Shown: positions 34,797-44,807, numbered from the stretch's first letter. The stretch: DNA of 64,000 bases from Podocnemis expansa (GCA_007922195.1 ML682005.1:34752639-34816638), one strand, 5' to 3'. Notes: generated by a model from the letters alone, not told the origin. Program-made: numbers and translations.

Positions 34797-34858
34797 ACAG
34801 ATACACCTATTACTGAATGTGTCCGAGTAGTGCTCGAAGAAGAACTCTCAGGTTTCTA
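34797..34858. repeat. Right inverted terminal repeat of the DIRS-like element
   Basis: GATACACCTATTACTGAATG, then GAAGAAGAACTCTC, is the reverse complement of the left terminus at 26868-26914 with few differences. Confidence 0.78.
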
Positions 34859-35060
34859 AAAGAACAACATACTGTGTAACCACCATCCATGACTGGCTCC
34901 TGGAGACCGCACAACAATAGCCTATGAAAAAGTGATTTAACATGACTTCTGAGGCATTTCCTCAGTGCTTAGGTTAGGCCCAGAGCCTCACAAATCCAGC
35001 CTGAGGTGTCCAGTGAACAGGAAAAGGCCAGTTGCTGGCAACAGATGCCTAGGTTTAGAA

Positions 35061-35255
35061 GCATTGTTCCCTCTAACGTGTGCGCGCTTGCGTGCGTGCA
35101 CAACTTTTCTGGCCCCGGCACATGGTATTTTCTGGCAGCGCAGGGGACCAGGGCTTGGCAGCTGAGATCAGAGTGGCTGGCCAGTGAAGAGGCACCATCA
35201 GCTCCCAAAGCCCTGCAGTGAGCCTGTCTCCAAGCCTGAGCCTTTCATGGCAGCG
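35061..35255. mobile_element. Partial hAT-like element (TGTTCCCTCTAA family)
   Basis: Starts CATTGTTCCCTCTAACG followed by alternating GTGTGCGCGCTTGCGTGC. No matching right terminus before the AAAG microsatellite, so it is truncated. Confidence 0.55.
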
Positions 35256-35263
35256 CCGGGCTG

Positions 35264-35264
35264 C

Positions 35265-35302
<38 letters not shown>
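35264..35302. repeat. (GAAA)n microsatellite
   Basis: About nine to ten GAAA units. Confidence 0.97.
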
Positions 35303-35303
<1 letters not shown>

Positions 35304-35409
35304 CTGGCTGCCCTGAGAAGCTCAGGCTCAGAGACAGTGCTTGCTGCAGGGCTTTGGGAACTGACTGTGTCTCCCTGCTGGCCGGCTGCTTGTGGAGGAG
35401 CTTGATGCT

Positions 35410-35906
35410 TGCTTTCGTCTTTATTTCTCTTCTTTCCAGCTCTCTTTTTTTTTCTTTCTTTCATCTTTCTATTTTTACCTTTCTTCTTTTTCTCTTTTCT
35501 TTATCTTTTTCCTTTTTCCTTTCTTTTTCTCTTCCTTCCTTTTCTCTCTTCTCGATTGCCTTCCTTTTCTGTTTCTTATTTTCTTTCTCTTCCTTCCCTA
35601 CTTGTTTCTTTCCTTCTTTTTTCTTTTTCTTCTTTTTTTTTCCTCTGCTTTCCTTCCCTCTTTCTCGTCTCACTTCCCTACCTTCTTTATTTTTCTTTCC
35701 TTCTCTTCTTTCCTTTCTTGTTTCCTTCCTTATTTCTTTTTCTCTTTCTTCTTTCCTCTCTCTTTTTCCTATTTTTTCCTTCCCTTCCTTTCTTTTTTCT
35801 CTTTATTCTCTTCCTTTCTTTCTTCCTTTTTTCTTTCTTTCTTCTCTTTTCCCTTCCTTCTTTCTTTTTCTTTCTCATCCTCCTCCTTTCTTTCCTTCTC
35901 ACCATT
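35410..35906. repeat. About 490-bp polypyrimidine (T/C) tract
   Basis: Almost pure T and C on the plus strand, with rare A or G. No fixed unit; CTTTC, TTCC and TTTTTCTT words are mixed. It opens three overlapping plus-strand frames of 172-191 codons made only of F, S, L and P, which are not genes. Such tracts can form triplex (H-) DNA. Confidence 0.95.
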
Positions 35907-36086
35907 TTAAAAAAAACTTTAACAATTAGTTTAATTAGTTCAAAGCTTTCTGAAAATTAAATTTCAAATAAAAATTCACACAAATTCAATTAATTAAATG
36001 CAATTAATTAATTCTATTACAATAAACACATTTTAAAAGATAGGCCTATTTTAATTTTTAATAAACACTTTTTAAAACATAGGCTT

Positions 36087-36190
36087 ATTTTGTGCAAAAG
36101 AAGCAAGGAGTCTTGTGGCACTTAAAAAGCGACAGATTTATTTATCACATGAGCTGTTGCTGGAGAAAGCCCACTTTGTTAGATGCTATG
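36087..36190 (+). mobile_element. Turtle SINE fragment
   Basis: GCAAAAGAAGCAAGGAGTC, TTGTGGCACTTAAAAAG, then CAGATTTATTTATCACATGA and GTTAGATGC match the SINE body. The head is missing. The element at 36207 begins shortly after it. Confidence 0.8.
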
Positions 36191-36479
36191 ATGATAGGGG
36201 AACTTAGGCTGTGTCCACACCCTGCAAATACTGTAGTGGCTAGCACCTTTGCTTAATATGCAGAAAGTCCTGGGATGCACTGATGAACACCTTTGCCATG
36301 GAGGAACTCAGGAGGCCAGGCCTGCCCTGCCCCACACCACCCTCTCCCCCTTTCTCTCACAGCCAGCCCCCACCCATCCACCCGTACTGTGAACTACCCC
36401 CAGTAAAACCACTCACAACCAAAAATACATGTGTAAAACTATTTATTTAACAAAACACAGGGTTGGGCAGGGGAGGGTT

Positions 36480-36612
36480 AAGGGATGGGGGGAGTCTGGG
36501 GGGAGGGCCTGCAACTTGGAGGGGGAGACTGGGGAAGGGGGTGGGGGAGTCTGGGTGGGAGGGGAGTTCTTAGGTGGGGCCTGTGGGGGGGGTCTGGGGG
36601 TGGTGGTGTTCC
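36480..36612. repeat. G-run cluster with G-quadruplex potential (plus strand)
   Basis: More than ten runs of three to nine G within 130 bp, for example GGGGGGAGTCTGGGGGGAGG. In the gene orientation of the surrounding element it is C-rich and lies after the putative stop. Confidence 0.8.
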
Positions 36613-36645
36613 CAGTTCCTGCCCACAGCCACCCCGGGTCCGGGG

Positions 36646-36786
36646 TCATCTCTGGGGCTGCCTCTGCGGAAGGCCAGGCGGAGGACCTCCTGCAGCAGCT
36701 GGAGGGGCCATGTGCTCCACCAGCTGGCGGACACTGCTTGCCAAGTCCTCAACTGAGGTGGGCAGGCAGTCACTGAGGCCAGCCTC
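36646..36786 (-). CDS. Candidate last exon of the Harbinger Myb-like gene
   Basis: On the minus strand a GGTGTGACAG acceptor-like site is followed by a 46-codon open stretch ending in TGA. It reads EAGLSDCLPTSVEDLASS, then VRQLVEHMAPP and a proline-rich tail. A pyrimidine-rich stretch (CCCTTTTTACCTTTGTGTTC) lies upstream. The phase does not fit the GTGAGT donor at 37217-37222 directly, so an intermediate exon or a different donor is needed. The amphipathic leucines would suit a C-terminal dimerisation helix. Exon status is inferred. Confidence 0.35.
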   Translation of the reverse strand, partial: EAGLSDCLPTSVEDLASSVRQLVEHMAPPAAAGGPPPGLPQRQPQR

Positions 36787-37222
36787 CTGTCACACCGCCA
36801 CCAGCAGCAGAAGAACACAAAGGTAAAAAGGGCACCATGTTCGCCTTTTGCCTGACATCTGGTAACCGTACCCTGGAGACACACATGCTAGTGGTGCCCA
36901 CAATAGTGAGCTCGACTCACCCACGCCTTGCTCTAGGGAGTCTCCCAAGGCCCCTTGCCAGTGGTGTGACCTGCATCCTCCCCACCCCCAGCCCAAGATG
37001 CGGCTGCATCTTTGACACCCAGCCCCTGTTAACCAACCCCAGGCACACAGGGGCCTGTGACCCTGGTGCCACCTGTCTCTCAGGTACCCGTGCCCATGGG
37101 AGGGCCTCTGCATCCGCCGACCCTGTGCCCTACCTGCCCCAGTGCCCAGCCCTGTACCGCCTCGCTGCCCGTGACCTGGACAGGCCCAGCCCTGCGTGCT
37201 TCTGCGGGAGAGGAAGACTCAC

Positions 37223-37946
37223 CCACAGGAGCTCCAGAGGTCCAGCGCAATGTCCCTGCGTCAGGCTCAGACTCCCCATGGGCTGGGATGGTCTTAGGCC
37301 CCTGCTTCTCTGCGCTGCTCTCCTCCTCCTGGGGGGCAGGGAACAGCTTGGGGGTCCCTGATGCAGCCTCTGCTGCTGGTGGCAGTGTGACAGGAGGCTG
37401 GCCAACGTCCAGGGACACCTCGGACTTGGTGTCCGCTGCCTCAGGGCCAGAGGACGAGCTCAGGCACTGGCTGGTGTTGACAGGCCGAGCTGGCAGACCA
37501 CTGGGCTCTGGCCCCAGGAAGGCATGGAGCTTGTCATAGAAAGGGCAGGTAGCAGTGCTACCTGCCCCCTGGAGCCCCCGTGCCTCCCTGGTCCGGGCAT
37601 GGTCCTGCCTGAGGGCCTTTATTTGCAAGCGCACCTGCTCAGTGGTGCGCTCATGGCCCTGTGCGGACAGCTCTGCGGCAATGTCCACATATATGTCCCG
37701 GTTCCGGTGGCTAGCCTGGAACCGGGACAGGATGTCCTCTCTCCTCCAGATACTGAGGAGGCACTGGACATCCTCAGCAGTCCAGATGGGGCCACAGCAT
37801 TGCCCCTGGGGCAGTGGAGCCACTTGCTGCCATGCCTTATCAGGGCTGTGGGCATGCTGGCGGGCACGGGTGCAGGACAGCACTTCCTGCTTCCTTTGGG
37901 TGCTGTGCACCCCAGGAAGAAGGTCAGGACCGTTATTTCGAAACAA
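37223..37946 (-). CDS. Myb/SANT-like DNA-binding protein of a Harbinger-type transposon (partial)
   Basis: A minus-strand frame stays open for 288 codons (37946-37080). The convincing part is residues ~55-145: WTAEDVQCLLSIW, then SHRNRDIYVDIAAEL, TTEQVRLQIKALRQD and TCPFYDKLHAFLG. This is the trihelix/Myb-SANT pattern (tryptophan start, RN..VY..IA, QVR.KIK.LR, CPFYD.LD..LG) found in PIF/Harbinger accessory proteins and in domesticated MSANTD-type genes. Such proteins bind subterminal DNA and help move the transposase to the nucleus. The first ~30 residues lie in terminal-repeat sequence, so the true start is probably internal. A donor-like GTGAGT at 37217-37222 (minus) could end exon 1 near 37223. 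Residues past it look like low-complexity P/S/E/A sequence or intron. Confidence 0.68.
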
Positions 37947-38174
37947 GAGTTGTTTCGAAATAATGTGTCCAAATGGCGTTATTTCGAATCGACTCGTTTC
38001 AAAATAACCGTCGTTTTGAAATGAAAGCGGTTTAAGCTGGTTCGAAATTACGGCTCTTGTTTTGAAATGATGGGCTCTGTCATTTCAAAACAGGAAAACG
38101 TCGTGTGGACATATGGTTTTTTATTTCAAAACAACCAGTGTTGTTTCGAAATAAAAGACTCGTGTGGACATACC

Positions 38175-38700
38175 TTAAGAGATTGGATGAAGTCACACTC
38201 TAACTGCAAATCAAAGCAGTTGTCAACATTCAAAGACTGGGAAACAGCACATAGAAAGAAAGAAAGAAAATTGCTAGTTCTTTTAGATTAGATTGTGTGA
38301 AAGCATGATTAAATCTTGACTATGGATTTTTTTCCCCATTATAACAGGTGATTTCACTTCACCTTCCTCTATGTGCTGTGTCCTGGTGTTTGAGTCTTAA
38401 CAACTGCTGTACCCTGCCCATGTACTGTAAGTTGGCTTGCAGCACCTGGTCCAGAGTCAGAGGCGTCTGGGCAACACAGAGAAGGTGTGGAGTTCTGTGC
38501 TGGTACATCGCTGGGCTACATCAAGTTCCCTGACCTCCCTGGGTTCCCTGTTGCCACACACAGTATGGAGGGTGATTAGGTCACTCACTTCCTGTAGTAA
38601 AGGAGTGGCCGGGAGAGAGGGGCACGTCTGCTGTGGTGCACGGTAGGCCAGGTACCCACAATGCACTGCTCCTAGGACAACCTAGCAGCTGCCAGTGTGG
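38175..38700. other. Non-coding; possible SINE tail or LINE-related fragment at 38180-38345
   Basis: GTCACACTCTAACTGCAAAT...AACATTCAAAGACTGG resembles the sequence following the SINE at 46795-46930 (GTCACACTGTAGCAGCAAAC...GATCCAAACACTGAGG). The shared block is a dispersed repeat of unknown class. Confidence 0.4.
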
Positions 38701-38827
38701 ACATGGGCAGTCTCTCGGCATTCTGAGTGTGGACACGCTAAGCCAGCTTAACAAGGTCTACTTTAAAATGCCTTAAAATAGACTTTATTAAGCCGGCTTA
38801 ACTGAGCCCTATAGTGTAGACATAGCC
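38700..38827. mobile_element. Palindromic MITE fragment (TTAAGCCGGCTTAA type)
   Basis: The right end GTGTAGACATAGCC is of the Harbinger-like type. The core has TTAAGCCGGCTTAA (38788-38801) and its decayed form CTAAGCCAGCTTAA upstream. The left terminus is not clear (a GTGTGGACATGG lies near 38695). Confidence 0.6.
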
Positions 38828-40904
38828 AGAAGGAGGAACTGCAGAAAAAGTACTAATTAGTCTCTTCAGCTTCAGGATGGTGCATGCTCAGTCACTCAGT
38901 AGGGGTGTCACATATGCAATCCACTTAGCACTTAGGAGCCTTGAAAAGCTAGAGAATGCTCAGTGCCCAGAGAATCTTCAGAGAATGTAGTCTCCAAACT
39001 ATAACAAGTCTCTACTATGAATGTGCAAAGTGAGATTTTCAATAGCTTATATTTCAAAAAATTTAGAGGATGGCAAGAGACATGATTCTGACGCTTCCCT
39101 ACGTCTGCCTAATTTCATGTCCCTTCTCTGAAGCACAGAGGGACCAGAATTTCTCCATGAAAAGGTAGTTGAAACAAATTATCAATGGGCAAAATAATAC
39201 GTTTCCACACCCCCCAAACTTGTTCTTGGAAACAACTGGACTATTTTAGTTTAAACTTATCAATAAAGTTGAGCATAATGCAGACCTCCTCAGCATGAGA
39301 AATTTCAGTCTAAACAGTTTGGCAGAGTGATAAACAACTGAAAAAGGAGTCTGAAAATGGGAAGTGTTAGACAACCTTAATTAAAGGTGCTGCCTATAAT
39401 AATAACTGGCTTCATCGGTGGTGTGCAGGTACTTCCCTTCACAAAAATTCTGAAGATTAGAGAAGGAACTGAATCAAAAACGCCCCTGACTTTCAGAGAG
39501 GATAGGTGACAAACTTGAGTGTCTAAGAGAGAATCTGGCACACTGTCTCCAGGGCCCTGATCCAGCAGTAATATTTTTACCAGTGGAATCTGTGCCCATG
39601 TGTAATCCCATTGACTTCTGTTGAGTTCTGCAAAAATATAGCAGTTATGAACATAATCACATTGTATGTAGTATTTTGACTCAAGTATCACAAGGCAGTC
39701 AGGACAAAGTGTAATAAAAAATGGATCCATCTGAGTGCCTGGCTTGCACATACTGTATTAAGATTATCACAATTACTTATGAAAATTGCCCTTATTCAAC
39801 TATCTGATCATTTATATGCCCAGTTTGTATGCTGTTGTTGCTGATACAGTTTGGTGTGCAAATGTGCATGAAATTTTCTGAAAGTATCTGCCTATTATAT
39901 TTTAGCCAAAGGCACGCATAAAAGAATGATATCTTTATATCATAATGATGTATATTCTACTCTAGTGTATATTTAGAAACACAGATCTCCTGGCAGACAG
40001 TAAAATACAATTGATGAAGATTCAGGGAAGAAAGTCAATGTATCATGGGGGAAAAGAAAACAAATGGCAGAGGGTTGGCATAAAATATTGCTTCCTAGTT
40101 GGAGCAACTGGTTGAGTGGGTGAAAAATGCGAATTGGTTGGGTTGCTGCTGTCAGCATCTTCAAAGTGCAAATCAACTCAGAACTTTTTTTTTTTTCAGG
40201 TTCAGATATGGACACACATCCACACAAAATCTTTTCCTTCAATCATCCAACGCCTCTTTTAGTTCGTAAAAACTTACAGTGGTTTGTGGTTTCTGTCTTT
40301 CTATTCTCTGACACACCAAGTAGTGCCCCTATTATGAATATCTCATTGCAGGTTGCAGCTGCTCTGAAGCTAAAGGAAACTTTTTGAGGGTTATTTTTAC
40401 AATTTTATTCACTGTAAATCTTTAAGAACTCTCAGCAAAAAGGCATCCAGGTGTAGTATGTGAAATAAAACCTATAACTTTATTATAAATTAAGCAATGT
40501 GACACAACAAGCCATCACTGTCAGTGTTAGAATTCTTGCATCTACTTGGGAGGATAGATGGAGCAGTTGGAGGTAAATGGTCACATTCAAAGGAAACAAA
40601 TAGGAAAGAAAAATTAATTTTGAGATCACAAGAGGGTTTCCTTATGGAGAGAGTCACAAAACAATGCCACTAATACAAAGGTGAACTTCTCAACAGTCTG
40701 ACCTAATTCAGTGCCTCAAGATGGAAAAAAGGAGCTGTTTGTGAATTTGCCAGGGTACAATCTGAACTGATGGAAAACTGTGTCCCCTCAATTCTCCAAC
40801 CTGGGGACACTTTTACACCACTTCATTCTAAGAGAAACCACTCTTCTGCCCACACATAGCCTCCAGCATGTAAATCACGTCCAGATATGTTGTCTGAGTG
40901 CTAT
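38828..40904. other. Non-coding; weak ancient repeat signal near 39555-39640
   Basis: GGCCCTGATCCAGCAG and CCCATTGACTTCTGTTGA resemble a very old amniote dispersed repeat. A minus-strand 124-codon frame (39377-39751) overlaps this and has no domain. Confidence 0.45.
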
Positions 40905-40908
40905 AGTC

Positions 40909-41005
40909 AATTTCCAAAGGGATAGCCATGTTAGTTTAGTCCAGCAAAAAAAACCAAGGCGTCATGTGGCACTTTAAGACTAATAGATTTTTTTTTTTTT
41001 TTTTA
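40909..41005 (+). mobile_element. Turtle SINE, 3'-truncated
   Basis: TTTCCAAAGGGATAGCCATG, GTCCAGCAAAAAAAACCAAG, then ATGTGGCACTTTAAGACT and a T-run. It abuts an LTR-like repeat. Confidence 0.8.
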
Positions 41006-41014
41006 ACTCACGGA

Positions 41015-42112
41015 TGTCACTGCTGGACAATACCAGTAAAATTCCAGTCACAGACTTGCCCCAGAAATGTGTATCTTATACTGCCAAGCTCTTCCTGGAC
41101 AATAAAAGCTCATATAAAGTTTGTTACTTCATTAATAAAAAGTGATGTGCACAAATCCTGTTATCCCAACTGAAGTTCCCCCAAAACTTCAATCCAAACA
41201 CACACTGGTTTAGATAAAACCGTAACACAAGTTTATTAACTACAGAGATATTTTAAGTGACTACAAGTAATAAGGCATAAAAGATGTAACTAATTACAAG
41301 TAAACAAAGTGCAAAATACATCTAATACTTTACTTAGCAAGCTCAATTACTTGAAAGTAAAGTTCCAAAGGTGTAGCCATGTTAGTCTAGTTCAGCAAAA
41401 CAAACAAGGAGTCCTGTGGCACTTTTAAAGACTAACTAATTTATTTATCACATGAGTTGTCACAGGAGAATGTCACTTTGTCAAACACTTCGAAGCTAGC
41501 AAACTTATAGAAAGTAAGTTCCCCATCTTCAAAGCATCTGATGAAGTAGGATTTTCTCCCACAAAAGCTGATGTGATAAATAAATTTGTTAGTCTTTAAA
41601 AGTGCCACAGCACTTCCTGTTTGAAAGCAAAGGTGCTCCTTTTTTCAAACAGGACTGCCCCCCCCCACTGCTTCAGTTTGAGTTCCTTGTCCTGATGGCG
41701 TTGATGCTGTGAGTAGAGATTAAGGGAAAGAGATTTTTGGAGCAGCCATTCACTTTTTAGTTTTCTTTTCCTTGGAAGATCAGTTACATATAGGAGTCAG
41801 GAGACAAGAGGTCTATGGAGACGGGAATCCAAAAATGTTTCTTTGCCAAGATATGTCTTGCTTACACAGTTTTTCTTGCCAAGGAATGGGTGCTTAATCA
41901 GGTGATGCTCCATTTGATTTCACTGACATCTGGTTGAAGTGTCATTTTGTCTTTTAGGAACTGTTGTTTGCCTATTTTTCTGAACTTGGAATGTGTCTCA
42001 GTAATGTTACACAGTGGAATTTTATAACTTCACATTAAATGCTTCCATGCATATTTTACCAAAACAATAATGAACAGAATATTATGAGCTTTCAAGTGAT
42101 AAGTTGCAAGAC
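41015..42112 (-). mobile_element. LTR-like interspersed repeat, split by a fold-back SINE
   Basis: The left part (41015-41361) contains AATAAAAGCTCATATAAAG, AAACACACACTGGTTTAG and GTTTATTAACTACAGAG. The right part (41632-42112) contains AGTGTCATTTTGTCTTTTAG, GTGGAATTTTATAACTTCAC and GAATATTATGAGCTTTCAAG. I recognise the order as a repeat common in turtle genomes. An AATAAA on the minus strand (near 41231) and the layout suggest a minus-oriented LTR. Its start may have been lost at the MITE junction near 42116. Confidence 0.5.
41362..41620. mobile_element. Second fold-back (inverted-dimer) turtle SINE with 11-bp TSD
   Basis: A forward SINE starts GTTCCAAAGGTGTAGCCATG. From CAAACAAGGAGTCCTGTGGC (41401) it runs to about 41490. 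A loop of roughly 45 bp follows, then the same body in reverse (about 41535-41620). The direct repeats TTGAAAGTAAA (41351-41361) and TTGAAAGCAAA (41621-41631) flank the whole. The inverted arm stops at the same SINE position (CAAACARG) as in the copy at 8630-8867. Confidence 0.82.
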
Positions 42113-42116
42113 AGGG

Positions 42117-42545
42117 GGCTATGTCTACACCTAAAGACTTAGTTTGGGCTTGCTTAGTCTGAGCTAAATTGTTCAAAGTTAGTTTGACCTAACTGTGTGT
42201 TTTTAGTTCAAACTAACTTTTTAGTTCAAACTAGCCACACTTTTTTAGTTCAGACCAACTTTGAACTAGAAATTAGTTTGAACTACAAAAACACAGTAAG
42301 TTCCAACTAACCGCTAGTTGGAATGTATTTAGTTCAGACCAACATCATGCTAGTTTGAACTAAATTTCGAAATAAGTTTGAACTACTCAGTTAGTTCGGC
42401 CTAACCAGCCGAACTAAGTAGTTTGATCTAAGCTTTTTTAAAAACTATTTTTGTTTGAAATAGGCAAAGCCTCATGTAGACAGGGCGTAAATTAGTTCAG
42501 ATTAAGGCTCCTTAATTTGACCTAATTTGCTACTGTAGACATACC
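42117..42545. mobile_element. Palindromic MITE (TTAGTTYRAACTAA type)
   Basis: The left end GGCTATGTCTACACC and right end CTGTAGACATACC are inverted. The interior repeats TTAGTTCAAACTAA-like words. It is the same group as 11868-13148 but uninterrupted. The adjacent triplets (GGG, TAC) do not match, so the exact ends are uncertain. Confidence 0.75.
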
Positions 42546-42559
42546 TACATTGTACAAAT

Positions 42560-42715
42560 TTAACATACGCATTGTCTATACCAGCATTTTTTTTGGTGTA
42601 ATTTATATTGCTCAAGGGGCTAAAAACATACCCCTGAATGATATAAGGTACATCAGCAGAAGCACTTGTGTGGACAGCATTATGTCAGTGGGAGAGTGTT
42701 TCTGCAAGCATAGAT
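42560..42715. mobile_element. Second MITE fragment (stem with GCTCAAGGGGC)
   Basis: CATTGTCTATACCAGCATTT, ATTGCTCAAGGGGCTAAAA, then CACTTGTGTGGACAGCATTA and GTCAGTGGGAGAG. It resembles a turtle MITE with internal inverted repeats around CCCCTGA..G. Partial. Confidence 0.5.
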
Positions 42716-42719
42716 ACCA

Positions 42720-43460
42720 TCTCTAGTTAGTTAGTCCCCCATTATGAATTTGACATTTAGGGCAATGATAAAGTTCCTCCACTCGTGTGTTTCTGATAAG
42801 TCTTGCAATGGTTCCCCAGCTGTGCCCTGGGTTTTTCAGCTCAGTTTTCATAGCCCTTCATGTCTCTGGGTACCCTCATTTTCACTTACCTTCCACTGTC
42901 CATCTTGCTGTTATTGTAGTGATGGAATCAACTTTAATCCAAAATCCATGGCCAGTCCATTTACAATGCCTTCTAGTGGCAGTGGTTCTCATATATTCCT
43001 GACTGTACTGTGTGAACAGATCTTGATTTGGTTCTGTTCTGGGCCAAAAAGTTTGAAGGATTTTTTTCCCTAGGGCAGCTGGTATGAAATGAAGAAAGCT
43101 TGGACATGTTAGACTGTGCCATTCCCCAGTATTCTGTTTTGTAGTGTTGAAAGTATCCACCTCTAATAAATCCTAAGTTTAGTTTTGGAATTATATTTTG
43201 ATGATTAAAAGCGTTATTGGCTTTATTGATTCTGTTCCAAATGCCCTGCTTTGTTCCACCATCTTGGCGATGGTACTGCCCAGCTTTGTGAAGATTATAC
43301 ATTAGTGAAAACAAAATACTCTATCCATAATAGTGACAGGGATGTAATATTAAAAGTCAAAATATCTGTCTTATTGAAGTTGAGCAATTTACTGGCTGAA
43401 TATACAGAGTTGTTTTCTTTAGTAAATGATAATAGGTATGTGATAAGACATGCAAAGTCC
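42720..43460. other. Non-coding sequence, nothing recognised
   Basis: Frames of up to 113 codons on both strands show no domain. Confidence 0.45.
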
Positions 43461-43463
43461 AGG

Positions 43464-43494
43464 TCTAGTTGCAAAGGGGTAGCCGTGTTAGTGA
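43464..43494 (+). mobile_element. SINE head fragment
   Basis: TCTAGTTGCAAAGGGGTAGC followed by CGTGTTAGTGAC is the turtle SINE 5' promoter region only. Confidence 0.7.
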
Positions 43495-43559
43495 CTATCT
43501 AATTCCTCTTTGTGTGTTTCCTATTGTATGGTGCATTACTCAATCAGTGGCAATATAAT

Positions 43560-43711
43560 GGCAGTAATTATAATGGCTGCTGATTGAGGGTGGTTTAATT
43601 ATGTCAACAGGAGAGCTCTCTCTCATCCACATAGAGTGGCTACATAGGAGATCTGATAGTAGTGCAGTTGAATTAAGTAGTTGTGCAGACAGACATGCCT
43701 ATATTATTGAA
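43560..43711. mobile_element. MITE fragment
   Basis: ATTATGTCAACAGGAGAGCT, CTCTCTCATCCACATAG, and the right end TTGTGCAGACAGACATGCC. It resembles a turtle MITE with the core 'GTCGACGGGAGAGCTCTCTCCCGTCGAC'. Confidence 0.55.
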
Positions 43712-44807
43712 AAAGGAGTGAACATAAAGATATAGACTATTATAAAGTTTGTGGTTTTATTTTTGGGGTATTTTTGTTTGTTTGCTTTTGCAAAAGGTCT
43801 GGATTTACATGTAAAAATTAGTGGCCACTCTCCATGAAATGGATGGATATAGAAATGGTATTGTCTTGTGGTATTCCCTAAATAGATAATTTCTTTTGAT
43901 TGATTAAATGACTCAGCTTCATTTTGCTGCTTAGTCAATTTCACTATCCTCTTGCTGCTTTATATAGGATACAGAAGTATAAATTATCATGGTAAACAAA
44001 TATTATTGGCATGTGCAAATTGTGTTACTTGCTCAAGTGGATTAATGGAGTGTTAATATTTGATAACTTGTCACAAGTGAGAAAATATTAATAAAGTGAT
44101 AAGCTTATCAGGAAGTAGAATTCGTTTTAATGCTTTGTACAATATAAAACAAAATAACATCACAGATAACATCACAGCTGAAGGCATAGTATATTTAAAC
44201 TCACAGACATTGATAAGACCATTATTAGCTTTAGAGACCTTTTGCTTGTTTATAACAATATTTTATGAGTCTCTAGGAAGCAATCACACCCAGTCTAGCT
44301 AAGAATTAAGGTCATGTGATTCATCATTCTGTTGCATGTGAATATCTATAGTTATGCATTTCATGCCAGGCAGTAAAGCCATAGAAAAATAATAATTAGA
44401 GCTACTGACCTCTGCAACATTTTTTCTTTTTCAGTGTATTTTGGTCCAGGGTATCAAATATGTGACAAACTGTGATTGAGAAGCAGAAAGAAGAATGATG
44501 TGAAACATAAATGTACCTTTAAGTTAATCTGATAGTTAAAATCAGATGATGAATAGGAGGCCAAAGAAAATTGTGGGGTCTCCCTTAGTGTTTGTTCAGA
44601 GGAATACATGTTTGTTTCACCCTTCCAGAGTACTTTTTGGTCTCTTTGGTAATTTTAAGAAAATAGTAATGAGGTTAATTAGGAGGGTCTAAATGGCATA
44701 AGTCACTAGGCAACATCTCACTTCAAAAAATAAAAAAAAAAACGAAAACAGCCAATAGGTGGAAGAGACAGCAATTTAATGTCCAAAATTTGTGTGTGGA
44801 ACACATA
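43712..44807. other. Non-coding sequence, nothing recognised
   Basis: AT-rich, short frames only. Confidence 0.5.

Larger units (their letters stand above)
26838..34858 (-). mobile_element. DIRS-like tyrosine-recombinase retroelement, degenerate, about 8 kb with insertions
   Basis: The outer ends are inverted repeats: TTCTTCAAGATGGGCTACTC...CATTCAGTAATAGGTGTATC at the left and its reverse complement at 34797-34845. A third, internal copy of the same end sequence lies at about 27127-27195. Inverted termini plus an internal complementary region near the 3' end is the DIRS-1 plan, not that of ordinary LTR elements. On the minus strand a DIRS-type gag covers 34113-32180. I could not recognise the expected reverse transcriptase, RNase H, methyltransferase-like or tyrosine recombinase domains at 32180-27200, so pol is decayed or replaced. 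Later insertions lie at 30608-31379 and 33108-33293. Confidence 0.68.
36207..38174 (-). mobile_element. PIF/Harbinger-like element carrying a Myb/SANT-like gene
   Basis: The left end GGCTGTGTCCACAC and right end GTGTGGACATACC are inverted repeats flanked by TTA on both sides (36204-36206 and 38175-38177). TWA duplications are the PIF/Harbinger hallmark. The minus strand encodes a Myb/SANT-like protein, the accessory DNA-binding protein of these elements. The right ~250 bp (37925-38174) has the TTTCGAAA palindromes and matches the right arms of the MITEs at 7600-8025 and 52818-53312. No DDE transposase frame is present, so it is at best a half-autonomous derivative. GC-rich interior, 1,968 bp in total. 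Confidence 0.82.

Noticed and set aside
34240..34797. 185-codon frame
   Set aside because: Direct translation of the 50/60-bp minisatellite.
35354..35960. Three overlapping plus-strand frames of 172-191 codons
   Set aside because: They consist almost only of F, S, L and P because the DNA is a polypyrimidine tract. No domain and all three phases are open.
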